46,205 nucleotides of DNA from Thiorhodococcus mannitoliphagus. GTDB taxonomy: Bacteria > Pseudomonadota > Gammaproteobacteria > Chromatiales > Chromatiaceae. The notes beneath the pieces are model-generated. The model was not told where the DNA came from. It saw nothing but the letters and a program-made list of their open reading frames with translations, and did not search any database. The stretch lies in NCBI RefSeq assembly GCF_010915725.1, contig NZ_JAAIJR010000037.1:1-46205 (forward strand). Direction: 5' to 3'. Position numbers and translations under genes: made by a program. Shown piece after piece: positions 26,549-35,303 of this stretch (position 1 is its first letter; each line of letters starts with the position of its first letter).

Positions 26549-27961
26549 TCAATCAAGCACGAGCTTGCGGCCGAAGGGCACTGGCATGGCCTCATAAGCG
26601 GCCGGGACAGCCCAGAGCACCGGGAAGCTGGGCAGATAGTCGGCCTTGCCATCCAGGTCGGTCAGGAAGACGCCCATATCCGGGGCAAAACGCTCGGCCT
26701 CGCGCAGCAGTGGCGAGAAGTCTGTTCCGCCGCCACCTTGGAAGCGGATGTCCCGCAGATTGGAGCGTCCGGGCTCGAAGCTGCGCACATCGGTGACCTG
26801 GTCGTCGCCGATGATGACGACGATTCTGGATTCCAGCCGGCGCGTGATGGCCTCGATCTCGCGCGCGAAGCCTTGGAGCAGGGCATCTTCAATAGAGCCA
26901 GAGACATCGACCATGACCGCCAACCGCGCGACGCTTCGGGTGGACGCTGAGCCGGGCTCCCAGGGCATGCGCAGACTCTTAGGTCCGCGACCGATGCGGC
27001 CTTGGTTGGCAAGGTAGGAGCGTGCTGGGCGTGACCAGGAGATGTCCGGTTTGTGCGCCAAGCCGCGCCTGAGCTGGGTGCGCAAGAGCTGCTCCCAGGG
27101 CGTCCTGACCCTGGGCAGGTCCGCGAGCAGCGTGCGCAGCATGGAGTGGGCACCGTCGCCGGCATGGGCGCGGGTGATGCGCTCGCGCCACTCCCGGGAC
27201 TGCTCGGCCTCCAGCTCTGGGTGCTCGGCGTTGGCGGCTGGGAGCAGGTCCCGGAGGATGCCCGAGCCGCTGTACCTGGCCCGTGCGGCGCAGGGACCAT
27301 CCTCGCGCGGAGCGGCTCGCCCCGCCTCACTGCGATGCTGGCCGCCCGAGCCTGCGCCCGCGGCGCTGTCCTGAGTTTGACCTGCACCGCGTCTCGAGCC
27401 CGTGCTCGAGCCGCCAGACCTGCGGTCGTCGACGGCGCGATACAGCCGTTCGAGATCCCACTCCAAGAGGGCGGCTTCCGCGCCCTGGCGGATCTCCAGT
27501 GCCGAGGCGAGAAGGTCTTCGAGACGCACCGACCGAGGCGGCAACTCCAGCCAGCTCAGATGACCGAGGGCGCTGTTGACGATGGCGTCGGCGCAGATGT
27601 TGAAGAGTTCGGCGTCGACGTCGCCGATGAGTCGCTGCAGCTCGACCATGCGCTGCGCGTGGCGTAGCGCGACGTGCAGGACCTGATGGGAGACTAGACC
27701 GATTTGCAGGCTGAGCGCGAGCTGCTCGAATTCCGGGCCATAGTAGATGGTGGTGCCATCATTGGCGGCGAGCACCTGGTCGTCGAGCATCCGGCCGTCG
27801 AGCGCATCGACGTCCAGGTGGCGCATCCAGAGCGCCAGTCCGCCGGTCGCGGGCGCCAGCTCGACCATCTTTTGGATGGCGCGCGTCCCGCGGTGGCTGT
27901 AGACAGCGCGCGTCTGCCCGCCGCTAGATTGACTGCTCATCGGCGGCGCGCTGCTCGGCAT
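26549..27961 (-). CDS. VWA domain/metallopeptidase-like protein (DUF2201)
   Basis: 470 residues. The N-terminal part (~30-180) is the putative metallopeptidase domain of DUF2201 proteins, but the expected HExxH reads H92-Q-V-L-H96, with Gln in place of the catalytic Glu, so zinc may bind while hydrolysis may be lost. A low-complexity Gly/Ser/Arg linker (~180-240) follows. The C-terminal ~150 residues are a von Willebrand A-like domain with a MIDAS motif (MVDVSGS, later GGGGTDFSP). Its start overlaps the end of the MoxR ATPase gene, the usual arrangement for MoxR-VWA chaperone pairs. ATG 27961 and 27940 are both possible starts. The target protein is unknown. Confidence 0.87.
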   Translation of the reverse strand: MPSSAPPMSSQSSGGQTRAVYSHRGTRAIQKMVELAPATGGLALWMRHLDVDALDGRMLDDQVLAANDGTTIYYGPEFEQLALSLQIGLVSHQVLHVALRHAQRMVELQRLIGDVDAELFNICADAIVNSALGHLSWLELPPRSVRLEDLLASALEIRQGAEAALLEWDLERLYRAVDDRRSGGSSTGSRRGAGQTQDSAAGAGSGGQHRSEAGRAAPREDGPCAARARYSGSGILRDLLPAANAEHPELEAEQSREWRERITRAHAGDGAHSMLRTLLADLPRVRTPWEQLLRTQLRRGLAHKPDISWSRPARSYLANQGRIGRGPKSLRMPWEPGSASTRSVARLAVMVDVSGSIEDALLQGFAREIEAITRRLESRIVVIIGDDQVTDVRSFEPGRSNLRDIRFQGGGGTDFSPLLREAERFAPDMGVFLTDLDGKADYLPSFPVLWAVPAAYEAMPVPFGRKLVLD

Positions 27962-29018
27962 AGCGCCGATAGACCGGACTTTCGAGCACCGCGCCCTCCA
28001 AACCGCGCTCGAGCGCCTTCTGGAAAAGCAACTCCATGGCGAGGGTCTGGGCTTCGCGAATCGGCAGCGGATCGGGCGCCGCGGTCTCGGGAAGCTGATC
28101 GACGATCTCGAGCGCGCGCACCATGCGCGATGCGTCCGTTGCTGCGGCGAGGAGTGCGTAGATCATGCCGTAGAGTCCATCCAGTGTCTTGGGCAGCAGC
28201 GGGACGGTCTGCGGGCCGGCTGCGGCCGCGAGCAGCGCCATGACGTCCGTCCCGGCCTTGAGTTCACGCAGTACCCCGAAGAACTCGGCGGCATTGGCCG
28301 CGCCGACGCGCCCTTGGACGAAGGTGCGCTTGCCGTTCTCCGAGAGGTTGGACTTGATGACGTTGGAGACGTCCTCCCAGCCGCGCGGGCTGGCGCCGAC
28401 CAGATGGTCGTTGGCGAGCTGACTCTGGGTGTCGTCCAGCTTGTCCGGACGAATCTTGAGGTAGGCCATGACCTCGGGGGCGAAGTCCTTGGTCAAGGCA
28501 TAGTCCAGAAAGGCCTCGATGACCGTCTGGACATTGAAATGGAACATGCGGTCCGCGAGCGCCGTGCCCATGTCGTGGCTGACCGCACCGTGGAAGGCGG
28601 CGTTGCCGGCGGCGATCACCTGCCAGCCGTCTGGGAGCCGATAGTTGCCGACCCGGCGGTCCAAGATGAGGGAATAGGCCGAGATCTGCAGGCGCTGATC
28701 GGCCGCGGTCAGCTCGTCTAAGAAGAGGATGCCGGCGGGCTGGTCCGCCGACGGCAGAAACTCGGGGGGAAACCAGACGGTCTGCTGGCGCCTGTCGTCC
28801 GCGAAGATGGCGCCACGGATATCCACGGGCTCGATGGTCGTCAGCCTGAGGTCGACCAGGGGCGCGTCGAAATGCTCCGCGACCTGGCGCACGATGGATG
28901 ATTTCCCGACCCCTCGGGTGCCCCAGAGCATGGAGGCGCGATGCCTCAGCTGTGGGTGCTGGTATTGCTCGATCAGCGCTTCCTTGACCGCCGCGATCGA
29001 CACCGGCGGGATGTTCAT
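27924..29018 (-). CDS. MoxR-type AAA+ ATPase
   Basis: 364 residues. Walker A is GTRGVGKSS (33-41), Walker B ILFLDE (97-102), and the sensor region includes WQVIAAGNAAFHGAVSHDM. Such ATPases work with VWA-domain proteins to insert cofactors or remodel complexes; here the VWA gene overlaps its 3' end by 38 bases. The start is set at ATG 29018 (MNIPPVSIAA); an in-frame TTG at 29033 would add five residues. It begins 44 bases after the stop of a membrane protein gene, forming a three-gene operon. Confidence 0.9.
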   Translation of the reverse strand: MNIPPVSIAAVKEALIEQYQHPQLRHRASMLWGTRGVGKSSIVRQVAEHFDAPLVDLRLTTIEPVDIRGAIFADDRRQQTVWFPPEFLPSADQPAGILFLDELTAADQRLQISAYSLILDRRVGNYRLPDGWQVIAAGNAAFHGAVSHDMGTALADRMFHFNVQTVIEAFLDYALTKDFAPEVMAYLKIRPDKLDDTQSQLANDHLVGASPRGWEDVSNVIKSNLSENGKRTFVQGRVGAANAAEFFGVLRELKAGTDVMALLAAAAGPQTVPLLPKTLDGLYGMIYALLAAATDASRMVRALEIVDQLPETAAPDPLPIREAQTLAMELLFQKALERGLEGAVLESPVYRRYAEQRAADEQSI

Positions 29019-29062
29019 GGGATTGCCCTGCAAGGTCTGCTCCTGGGTGCTTGGCGTGGTGC

Positions 29063-30148
29063 TCAGGATTCACCGGCATCTGCCGTCGCATCAAGGCGGG
29101 ACTGGCCGCCCTTCTCAGCGATCGGCGCTAGCCAGCGCTTGTTCTTCAGCGGCCTGGGGATGGGCGGGATCTCGATGCGCGGCAGCTCGCGTGTCATGAA
29201 CATGGCCGCCAGCATCAAGGGGGGCGCATGAAAGATCAGCATGCGCAGGATGGAGTCGTCGGCCATGTCGATGTAACGAATCGCGGGTGTCAGGGCGACC
29301 AGCAGCAAGCCGATGCCAAGCGGGATGCCGCGTTGGAAGCTCACCCGCCAGCGCGCCTTCTGATAGCGCGGATGGAAGTCGGCTGGCGGTTGCTCCAGGG
29401 TGCGGACCAGGTGCGTGATGGTGCGGCCGATCTTGTGCTCAATATCGGGCGTGCGCCGCGGCTCCTTGGATTGGACGCGGATGCTGCCGCGCCACAGGCT
29501 GATGAACTCGCGCAGCGGGCGCCAGCGCCAGCCGATCACGGCCGTCAGGTCCTCGGGGATCAGCAGCTTGGTGCCGGCGTCGGCCGTGAGTCTAAGATCA
29601 ACCGCGTGGCTGACGAATCGATCCGCCTTGAAGTCCAGGTTGATGCCATGGACGCGGGCCTTGGCCGCGGTGATGAGCAGGCGCGCGGGTGGCGGAACAC
29701 CTTCCTGGGCATCCGAACTCTCCTCGATCAGATAGCTGCGGGCAACCGGCACGCCGGCATGCAGTCCGAACTGCCGCCGGACGGGGACGGCATCGACGCG
29801 CTCTAGCAGCAGGGCCGCGTCCTCACCCTTGGCCGTCAGGGTGGAGACTAGCCCAGAGTCGTCCTGAACACTGCGGACCAGGGTGAGTGGGCCGGACTCG
29901 GGCACCTCGAGCTGCAGGGTCTCTGTGAGGGAAAGCGGCAGTTTGTCGGTCGGTCCGTGCTGAATCGCCTTGAAGGCCAAGCGGCGCTCGGCGCGCTGGC
30001 TAGCCGCCAAGTCCGCATGTCGTCCTGCCTTGGTAAAGGGCGCCATGAGGGAGAGGATCTCATGGTGTGACAGAGGCTTGGCCTGCTGCTGAGCCCCCGG
30101 CTCTTCGTACTGAGGCGGCGGATTGTACTCAATGTGGATGCGTGTCAT
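29063..30148 (-). CDS. Uncharacterised protein with C-terminal membrane hairpin, first gene of MoxR-VWA operon
   Basis: 361 residues with no family I can name. The N-terminal ~260 residues are soluble and charged. Two adjacent hydrophobic segments (GIPLGIGLLLVALTPAIRYI and MLIFHAPPLMLAAMFM) lie near 275-325, followed by a Pro/Arg-rich tail (IEIPPIPRPLKNKRW). The start ATG 30148 (MTRIHIEYNPPPQYEEPG) is preferred over a longer frame from 30211, whose extra residues are Arg-rich and not conserved-looking. Position suggests it is the membrane platform or substrate of the MoxR-VWA pair; this is inference. Confidence 0.75.
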   Translation of the reverse strand: MTRIHIEYNPPPQYEEPGAQQQAKPLSHHEILSLMAPFTKAGRHADLAASQRAERRLAFKAIQHGPTDKLPLSLTETLQLEVPESGPLTLVRSVQDDSGLVSTLTAKGEDAALLLERVDAVPVRRQFGLHAGVPVARSYLIEESSDAQEGVPPPARLLITAAKARVHGINLDFKADRFVSHAVDLRLTADAGTKLLIPEDLTAVIGWRWRPLREFISLWRGSIRVQSKEPRRTPDIEHKIGRTITHLVRTLEQPPADFHPRYQKARWRVSFQRGIPLGIGLLLVALTPAIRYIDMADDSILRMLIFHAPPLMLAAMFMTRELPRIEIPPIPRPLKNKRWLAPIAEKGGQSRLDATADAGES

Positions 30149-30356
30149 GGCTGTTCTCGCGAGTCTGCCGCGCCCGAGGCGACCACGGCTTCGAGCCGGG
30201 CTTGCAGGCATCCATGTCGCCTTGATGCGGTCGATGTCTCTTGTCAGACCAAAAAGGTGCGGGAAAGCTCCAGAAATCCAATCGGCACACCAACGCGTGC
30301 TTGCGCACTAGACTTGAGGGAGAGGTTGACGCTAAAGCCGAAGAGGAGGGCTGATC

Positions 30357-30863
30357 ATGGCAATCACCGTTGCGCCCAATCCAAGAACCTTGCAGTGGCG
30401 AAACTTCCGCGAGGTGCCGAGCCTGCCGGACGAGGACGCCCACATCGACATCGACTTCTCGGTGCCCAACCGGCCCTTCCGCTCCGTCAACGGGCGCTTC
30501 AGGATGGCCGAGACCTTTCAGATCGGCGTGGCGCCCGTCGCCACGGTCCGGCGGGGTGCCTCACAGACGTCGGCACTGCTGGCGCATGAGCAAGGGCACT
30601 ATGACATCGGCATCCTGGTCGCCCATGCCATGGCGCGCGACTTCATGGCGCTGGAGGCCGACTCGGTCGGTGAGCTGAGCACGGCCATCAGAGACTGCTT
30701 CAACCGGCATCGCCAGACGCTGATGCGCCCAGTCCAGCAGAAATACGACCTGGACACCAATCACAGTCAGAACGCCGTGCAGCAGCAGCGCTGGGATGGC
30801 CTCATCCGACGCTGCATGGGGAGCACGCCGACCTGCGATCGGCTGGATAACCTGCAGCTCTGA
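30357..30863 (+). CDS. DUF922-type putative zinc protease
   Basis: 168 residues with HEQGH at 77-81 in LLAHEQGHYDIGILVAHAMARD, the DUF922 metal-binding signature; Glu78 would be the catalytic residue. It also has QQRWDGLIRRC near the C-terminus, as family members do. Unlike many relatives it has no recognisable signal peptide. GGAGGG (30345-30350) lies 6 bases before ATG 30357. The gene is divergent from the MoxR-VWA operon across a 208-bp promoter region. Substrate unknown. Confidence 0.82.
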   Translation: MAITVAPNPRTLQWRNFREVPSLPDEDAHIDIDFSVPNRPFRSVNGRFRMAETFQIGVAPVATVRRGASQTSALLAHEQGHYDIGILVAHAMARDFMALEADSVGELSTAIRDCFNRHRQTLMRPVQQKYDLDTNHSQNAVQQQRWDGLIRRCMGSTPTCDRLDNLQL

Positions 30864-31059
30864 GCGGCCGACGCAAACCAGACGTTATCGCTCGGTTTAT
30901 TCCGCGAGTATTTCGCAGAATCAGCCCCGCTGATCTGCCGGTTTCCGCCCCCCTGTTGCCGAGGCTTGCGAGCCACGACCATGCCCGTCTTGGCTCTTCG
31001 CTGTGGGAGCAGTCGGTCAAGAGCGATCGCTCGCCGTTCAGATACGCGCCTTCGGCTAA

Positions 31060-31159
31060 GAAAGTGACCATCAACAACTTCCCCCCCTTTCGCAAAGGGG
31101 GGCTAGGGGGGATTTCGGGCGGGATCGCTCGTATCGGGAAACAATTAATGGGCGCTTTC
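31060..31159 (+). mobile_element. MITE family A, copy 7 (100 bp)
   Basis: Ends GAAAGTGACCATCAA and TTAATGGGCGCTTTC. TAA is duplicated at 31057-31059 and 31160-31162. It lies 3' of the DUF922 gene in the same orientation. Confidence 0.85.
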
Positions 31160-31162
31160 TAA

Positions 31163-31276
31163 GCGGAGGAGTTCGCCAAGACGCTGGCCTCGGACAACTA
31201 TCGCGCGCTCGATCTGACGAGGTCGCTCGATCTGCTCTTTGCAATGGATGCGTCTTTTGCGCATGGCTCAGCGTGA
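31163..31276 (+). pseudogene. Possible C-terminal gene fragment
   Basis: Beginning right after MITE copy 7, 37 codons read AEEFAKTLASDNYRALDLTR and on to TGA, with protein-like composition and no start codon. I do not recognise the family. It may be the tail of a lost gene; no matching upstream part was found left of the element. Confidence 0.25.
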
Positions 31277-31622
31277 GCGCAAAAGCGCAAACGTCAGCTG
31301 TCCGGTCGACTGTGGACGCTGACGCACCAAGCCCCGCTGTCCGGAAGTGGGCAGAGCACCAAGTCAGTTGAGAGGGCTCGGTAGCTGATCTGGGTCCATT
31401 CGCGACCTTACTCACCAACCACTGAGGCAGTGTGTCAATGCCGGCAACATCGCCGGTGGCGAGACGGGCAAAGATGAAGCAAGACCCTTATGAGGCTTCG
31501 GCGCGCATCATGAGCGGCCAGACTCTCCACGGGCGGCCAGACTCCCCGGTGCGCTGCAAACCCTTGGCTCCACGGAATGTACTGCAAGCCGGGCTCGCCT
31601 TGGGAACCCTCCAGACAGAGTC

Positions 31623-32699
31623 TCAAAACAGCGAAAGCTGTCCGTGAAGGGCCGCCGCATCGAAGCGATCGCTGCGAAGGTCTGGAATGCCATGTTGGAG
31701 GCCGAGCCTGCGGCAGGCGAGGTCGAAACGCTGCGCCAATAGATCCGCATAGACGCCGGTGCCTGTCATCCGATGGCCGAATTCGCTGTCGTAGTCGTGA
31801 TCGCCGTGCGCCTCGCGGAGCCGATTCATCACGTGGTCGAAGCTGTCCGGTGCGACCTCCTGGAGCCATTGTCTGAATAGGGATGAGAGTTCGCGCGGCA
31901 GTCGCAGCAGGACGTAGCAAGCGGCCGAGGCACCGGCCTCGCGCCCCGCGCGCATCAGCGTCTCAAGCTCATGATCGGTGAGCACTGGGACGATGGGCGC
32001 GACCATGAGGCGTACCGGAATGCCGCGCTCAGCAAGACGCTCGATGACCTTGAGTCGCCTGATGGGTGTGGCCGCGCGCGGTTCCATTTGACGCGCAAGC
32101 GCGGGCTGGAGGGTGGTCAGGCTGACGGCGACTTGCGCGATGCCCGCCTGGGCCGCCGCGCCGATGAGGTCCAGGTCGCGCTCGATCAGGGCGGACTTGG
32201 TGATCACGGCGAAGGGGTGGCGGGACTCGCAAAGGATCTCGATGATTTGGCGGGTCAAGCCCTGCTCGCGCTCGATGGGCTGGTAGGCGTCGGTGATGCT
32301 GCCGATCGCCATGGGTGCCGGCTTGTAGGACTTGGCGGACAGCGCCTCTCGCAGCCGCTCGGGCAGGTCTGGCTTGTAGAAGAGGCGGCTCTCGAAATCC
32401 AGGCCGGGGGAGAGATCCAGCCAGGCGTGACTTGGTCGGGCATAACAGTAGATGCAGCCATGCTCGCAGCCCCGGTAGGGATTGACCGAGCGGTCGAAGG
32501 GGATGTCGGGCGAGTCGTTCCAGCTGATCGCCGAGCGCGCCCGGTCGACACCCAGGCTGGTCCGCAGCGGCGGCAAGTCCTCTTGATGCCAGCCGTCGTC
32601 GCAGCGCTCGGTCGTCCGCTCATGATAGCGGTTGGGGACGTTGCCGGTTGCACCTCGCCCCTTGGGGCGCGCATGGCTGTGTTGGTCTGCGTCAGGCAT
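31623..32699 (-). CDS. PA0069 family radical SAM protein
   Basis: 358 residues. The radical SAM cluster motif is C78-x3-C82-x2-C85 (CEHGCIYC) within NPYRGCEHGCIYCYARPSH, a hallmark of the PA0069/spore photoproduct lyase-like group. SITDAYQPIERE and later ITKSALIERDLDLI are also typical. The reaction is unknown for this family. The start ATG 32699 leads into a short polar N-terminus with PKGRGATGNVPNRYHE, which is conserved in the family. It is separated by 59 bases from the DUF2939 gene upstream on the same strand. Confidence 0.9.
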   Translation of the reverse strand: MPDADQHSHARPKGRGATGNVPNRYHERTTERCDDGWHQEDLPPLRTSLGVDRARSAISWNDSPDIPFDRSVNPYRGCEHGCIYCYARPSHAWLDLSPGLDFESRLFYKPDLPERLREALSAKSYKPAPMAIGSITDAYQPIEREQGLTRQIIEILCESRHPFAVITKSALIERDLDLIGAAAQAGIAQVAVSLTTLQPALARQMEPRAATPIRRLKVIERLAERGIPVRLMVAPIVPVLTDHELETLMRAGREAGASAACYVLLRLPRELSSLFRQWLQEVAPDSFDHVMNRLREAHGDHDYDSEFGHRMTGTGVYADLLAQRFDLACRRLGLQHGIPDLRSDRFDAAALHGQLSLF

Positions 32700-32758
32700 T
32701 GCTCAAGCATAGCACTGGCGTCTCGCCGCGCGGCCCCGTCGCCTGTCTGCACTGGCGG

Positions 32759-33247
32759 TCAATCGCGAATGTCCGTGATCCGCCAGTGGATGCCCTCCAG
32801 ACGCATCAAGACCTCGGTCGGCTCCCCTTGATCGCCCAGGCGAATGCGGAAGCGGTTCCAGGAGGCGAAGAAGGCATAGTCGACACCCGCCAAGAAGTAG
32901 ACGGGGCGTTGGTCTGTCGCGCGGATGGCAGCCTCGCGCAACATGGAGCGGACGAGGTCGAGCGTGATCACTTGGCCGAGCGCCTGATCTCCAAGCTCGC
33001 GGAGGCTTTTTGCCAGCCACTCGAGCCCAGGGACGGCGGCCCTGTCCGTTGTCGGAAGGATAGTGTCGACGCCTGAACTCAGCCTGGCCTTGTAGCTTTG
33101 CTGGATCGCGCCCAGATCCACGAAAGGCGCGATAGCCGAGGCATCGGGCTCGCTCAATGCCTGGTCGAGCCGGTAGAGACTGTAGTAGGGCCAGACGCCA
33201 AAGACGATGAGGCAAAAGGCGAGTAAGAAGCCGGCGATGCGTGCCAT
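32759..33247 (-). CDS. DUF2939 domain-containing membrane-anchored protein
   Basis: 162 residues. One N-terminal hydrophobic segment (IAGFLLAFCLIVFGVWPYYS) is followed by YRLDQALSEPDASAIAPFVD and KARLSSG, the usual DUF2939 pattern. The rest is probably periplasmic. Function unknown. It is divergent from the DUF4126 gene; the 84-bp or slightly longer gap contains a TATAAT box for the other gene. Confidence 0.85.
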   Translation of the reverse strand: MARIAGFLLAFCLIVFGVWPYYSLYRLDQALSEPDASAIAPFVDLGAIQQSYKARLSSGVDTILPTTDRAAVPGLEWLAKSLRELGDQALGQVITLDLVRSMLREAAIRATDQRPVYFLAGVDYAFFASWNRFRIRLGDQGEPTEVLMRLEGIHWRITDIRD

Positions 33248-33323
33248 GGGTATGCGTCCTGGGGTGTATCCGTCTTGATCTCCGCATCCGCTCGACCAGC
33301 GGTCGGCGGGCAGACATCCTGAG

Positions 33324-33329
33324 TATAAT
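33324..33329 (+). promoter_or_regulatory. Putative -10 box for DUF4126 gene
   Basis: A perfect TATAAT in otherwise GC-rich DNA, 33 bases upstream of the preferred start at 33362. A matching -35 box at 17 bp spacing is poor (GGTCGG). If used, transcription would start near 33336, which excludes the upstream GTG at 33332 as the start codon. Confidence 0.4.
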
Positions 33330-33361
33330 CCGTGGCAACGGCCATTGAGCGAGGCAATATC

Positions 33362-34009
33362 GTGGACGATCTGACACAGACTTTGGCACTGTCCATGGGC
33401 GCCGGGTGGGCCAGTGGTCTCAACGTCTATGCGACGATTCTGGTGATCGGCGTGCTTGGCCTGACCGGCACCCTGGACCTACCGCCAGGTCTGGACATCC
33501 TCATGGACCCGCTCGTGCTGCTGGCCGCTGGAGTCATGTACGTCGTCGAGTTCTTCGCCGACAAGGTACCAGGTGTGGATACGGCCTGGGATTCGCTGCA
33601 CACCTTCATCCGCATTCCAGTTGGCGCCATGCTGGCTGCCGGCGCTGCCGGTGATCTCGGCCCCGGCACTGACCTGGCCGCGGCCATTCTAGGCGGGAGT
33701 CTGGCGGCCGCCTCCCATGCGGCCAAATCAGGCACGCGTGTGCTGATCAACACCTCCCCCGAGCCCTTCACCAACTGGGCCGCATCTGTCACCGAGGATG
33801 TCGGCGTTATCGGTGGTTTGCTGATCGCCGTAAATCATCCAGCAGTCTTTCTAGGGCTGCTTGCCGTCTTTTTGCTTCTGCTGGTTTGGTTGCTGCCAAA
33901 GGTTTGGGGCGGAGTGAAGCGCGTCTTCCGTTTCCTGCTGCGTCTCTTTGGTGGTGGTCAAGACGTGCCGACGGAAGGGGGCGGGCCGCCGACTGGCAAC
34001 ACTCGCTGA
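33362..34009 (+). CDS. DUF4126 family membrane protein
   Basis: About 215 residues from GTG 33362 (225 if the GTG at 33332 is used). At least four hydrophobic segments. GAGWASGLNVYATILVIGVLG near the N-terminus, VMYVVEFFADKVPGVDTAWDSLHTFIRIP, and ASHAAKSGTRVLINTSPEPFTNW are strong family signatures. The GCGAGG before 33362 and the TATAAT at 33324 favour the shorter form. Function is unknown. Confidence 0.88.
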   Translation: MDDLTQTLALSMGAGWASGLNVYATILVIGVLGLTGTLDLPPGLDILMDPLVLLAAGVMYVVEFFADKVPGVDTAWDSLHTFIRIPVGAMLAAGAAGDLGPGTDLAAAILGGSLAAASHAAKSGTRVLINTSPEPFTNWAASVTEDVGVIGGLLIAVNHPAVFLGLLAVFLLLLVWLLPKVWGGVKRVFRFLLRLFGGGQDVPTEGGGPPTGNTR

Positions 34010-34022
34010 ATGTTCGGCCGCG

Positions 34023-34895
34023 TCAGCGCATCCGCAGGATTAGTGCGCCCGATGTCGCGGCGATGACCTCAAAGGTGTCGCCGTTACTCGGAAGCAGTCT
34101 AGCCTCTGAGGCCGCATCGAGTAGGCTCAGGGGCTGAGCCCGGCAGACGCGGTGGGTTCTGGTGTGGCCGGCGGAGAGCGGATACTGTGCACCGCCCAGG
34201 CTGTATTCGATGCGTGTCCCAGAGGCGTTCCTGATGCGAAATTGGTCGTGCTCCGACTTGGGGCGGCCGAAGACCTGGACGGCGTAGATGCGACCGCTCT
34301 CGATGCTTCTTGCCACGCCGATGCCTACCTCCGTGACGTCCGGCTCGAGCATGTTCTGGCGATGGCCGGGAGAGTCCTGCCATCCCTCAATGAGGCTGCG
34401 AGCCACCTCGCGATGCGAAGGTGACGCAGTGCTCAGGTAGTAGGCGATGTTCTCGGCGAGGACGCAGTAGTCGTAGCCATGGCTTCGTGCGCGCTCTCCT
34501 GGGGTATTGCCGTCCGCCTCATGCCCATAGCGATCCGAGCTGGCCATGAATTGCGCGAAATCGGCGGCTGTTGCCGTCAGCGCTGTGTTGACGTCGAGCG
34601 CTTCGAGTCCCTGTTGACGTCGGAGCTGGTTGGTCTGCTCGAGGATTTCCGAAATGGCTTGCGGCATGGTCGGGGCCGCCTCCATGGCATCAGACACTTG
34701 GATTGGCCAGGGCTCGAGCGCGAAGGGCTCGGGCTGCACCTGCCGAGCGCAGGAGACGCAGCTCAAGGCGATGGCCGCGACGAGACTGAGGGCTCCCATG
34801 GCGGCGCGCAGCAACAAGCCGGTGCAAGCCGGTCGCCGCAGTGCCTCGGAGGCTCGGCCGCTTGGCCGACGCCGTTCTCCGGCGAGATTGGTCAT
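34023..34895 (-). CDS. CAP (SCP/PR1) domain secreted protein
   Basis: 290 residues from ATG 34895. The N-terminus is Arg-rich, then a hydrophobic export segment (~33-48, GALSLVAAIALSCVSCA) followed by a CAP domain: NTALTATAADFAQFMASS, YGHEADGNTPGERARSHGY, LAENIAYYLS, and GWQDSPGHRQNMLEPDVTEVGIG, containing the conserved His and Glu residues. The cysteines after the signal do not form a canonical lipobox. The C-terminal ~75 residues are an additional small beta-rich-looking tail. The true start may be nearer the export segment. It converges with the DUF4126 gene (13 bases between the stops). Confidence 0.87.
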   Translation of the reverse strand: MTNLAGERRRPSGRASEALRRPACTGLLLRAAMGALSLVAAIALSCVSCARQVQPEPFALEPWPIQVSDAMEAAPTMPQAISEILEQTNQLRRQQGLEALDVNTALTATAADFAQFMASSDRYGHEADGNTPGERARSHGYDYCVLAENIAYYLSTASPSHREVARSLIEGWQDSPGHRQNMLEPDVTEVGIGVARSIESGRIYAVQVFGRPKSEHDQFRIRNASGTRIEYSLGGAQYPLSAGHTRTHRVCRAQPLSLLDAASEARLLPSNGDTFEVIAATSGALILRMR

Positions 34896-35212
34896 GAAGC
34901 GCGCGCGTCTTGCATGCGCCTGTCCGCATTGCTGGTGTCGCCCTGGCGGATGAGAGTCCGCCCCGGCCGGCCGAGGCAATCAGCTTGCTCGTGCACCCTG
35001 ACTGGACTGTGATTCGGCATCCGCGCTCAAGCTCCGCAGTGGTGAGTTGAGCGCTATTTTCGGTCAACTCATCGCTCCAGGGCTTTGACCTGTTTCGCGA
35101 ATCGAGGTGATTGAATGGAGGTTGGGACGGCGCTGCCGGGCGCGGAAGGAGTTGAGCGGCTCGCGGCGTGCCAGCCTTGAAAAGCCGGCACGTCGCAAGA
35201 CTGATCGCCTTA
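34896..35212. other. Intergenic stretch upstream of CAP gene, no gene seen
   Basis: No supported gene or clear promoter hexamers. It ends at MITE copy 8, which abuts the oadB stop codon. Confidence 0.4.
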
Positions 35213-35303
35213 GAAAGCGCCCATCAATTGTTTCCCGATACGAGCGATCCCGCCCGAAATCCCCCCCTTTGCGAAAGGGGGGAAGTTGTTGATGGTCACT
35301 TTC
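35213..35303 (-). mobile_element. MITE family A, copy 8 (91 bp, inverted)
   Basis: Reverse orientation, with a short internal deletion between the stem and the GGATTTCGGGCG segment. TTA is duplicated at 35210-35212 and 35304-35306; the second TTA is the oadB stop codon TAA read on the minus strand. Confidence 0.88.

Larger units (their letters stand above)
30864..31622. other. Convergent intergenic region with MITE, hairpins and a coding remnant
   Basis: This region lies between the DUF922 gene and the radical SAM gene (both ending here). It contains MITE copy 7, a possible C-terminal gene fragment (31163-31276), a TTTTGCGC/GCGCAAAA stem (31255-31262 with 31277-31284), and a near-perfect palindrome at 31292-31324 (CGTCAGC...GCTGACG with inner GTCC/GGAC). 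No intact gene was found. Confidence 0.55.
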
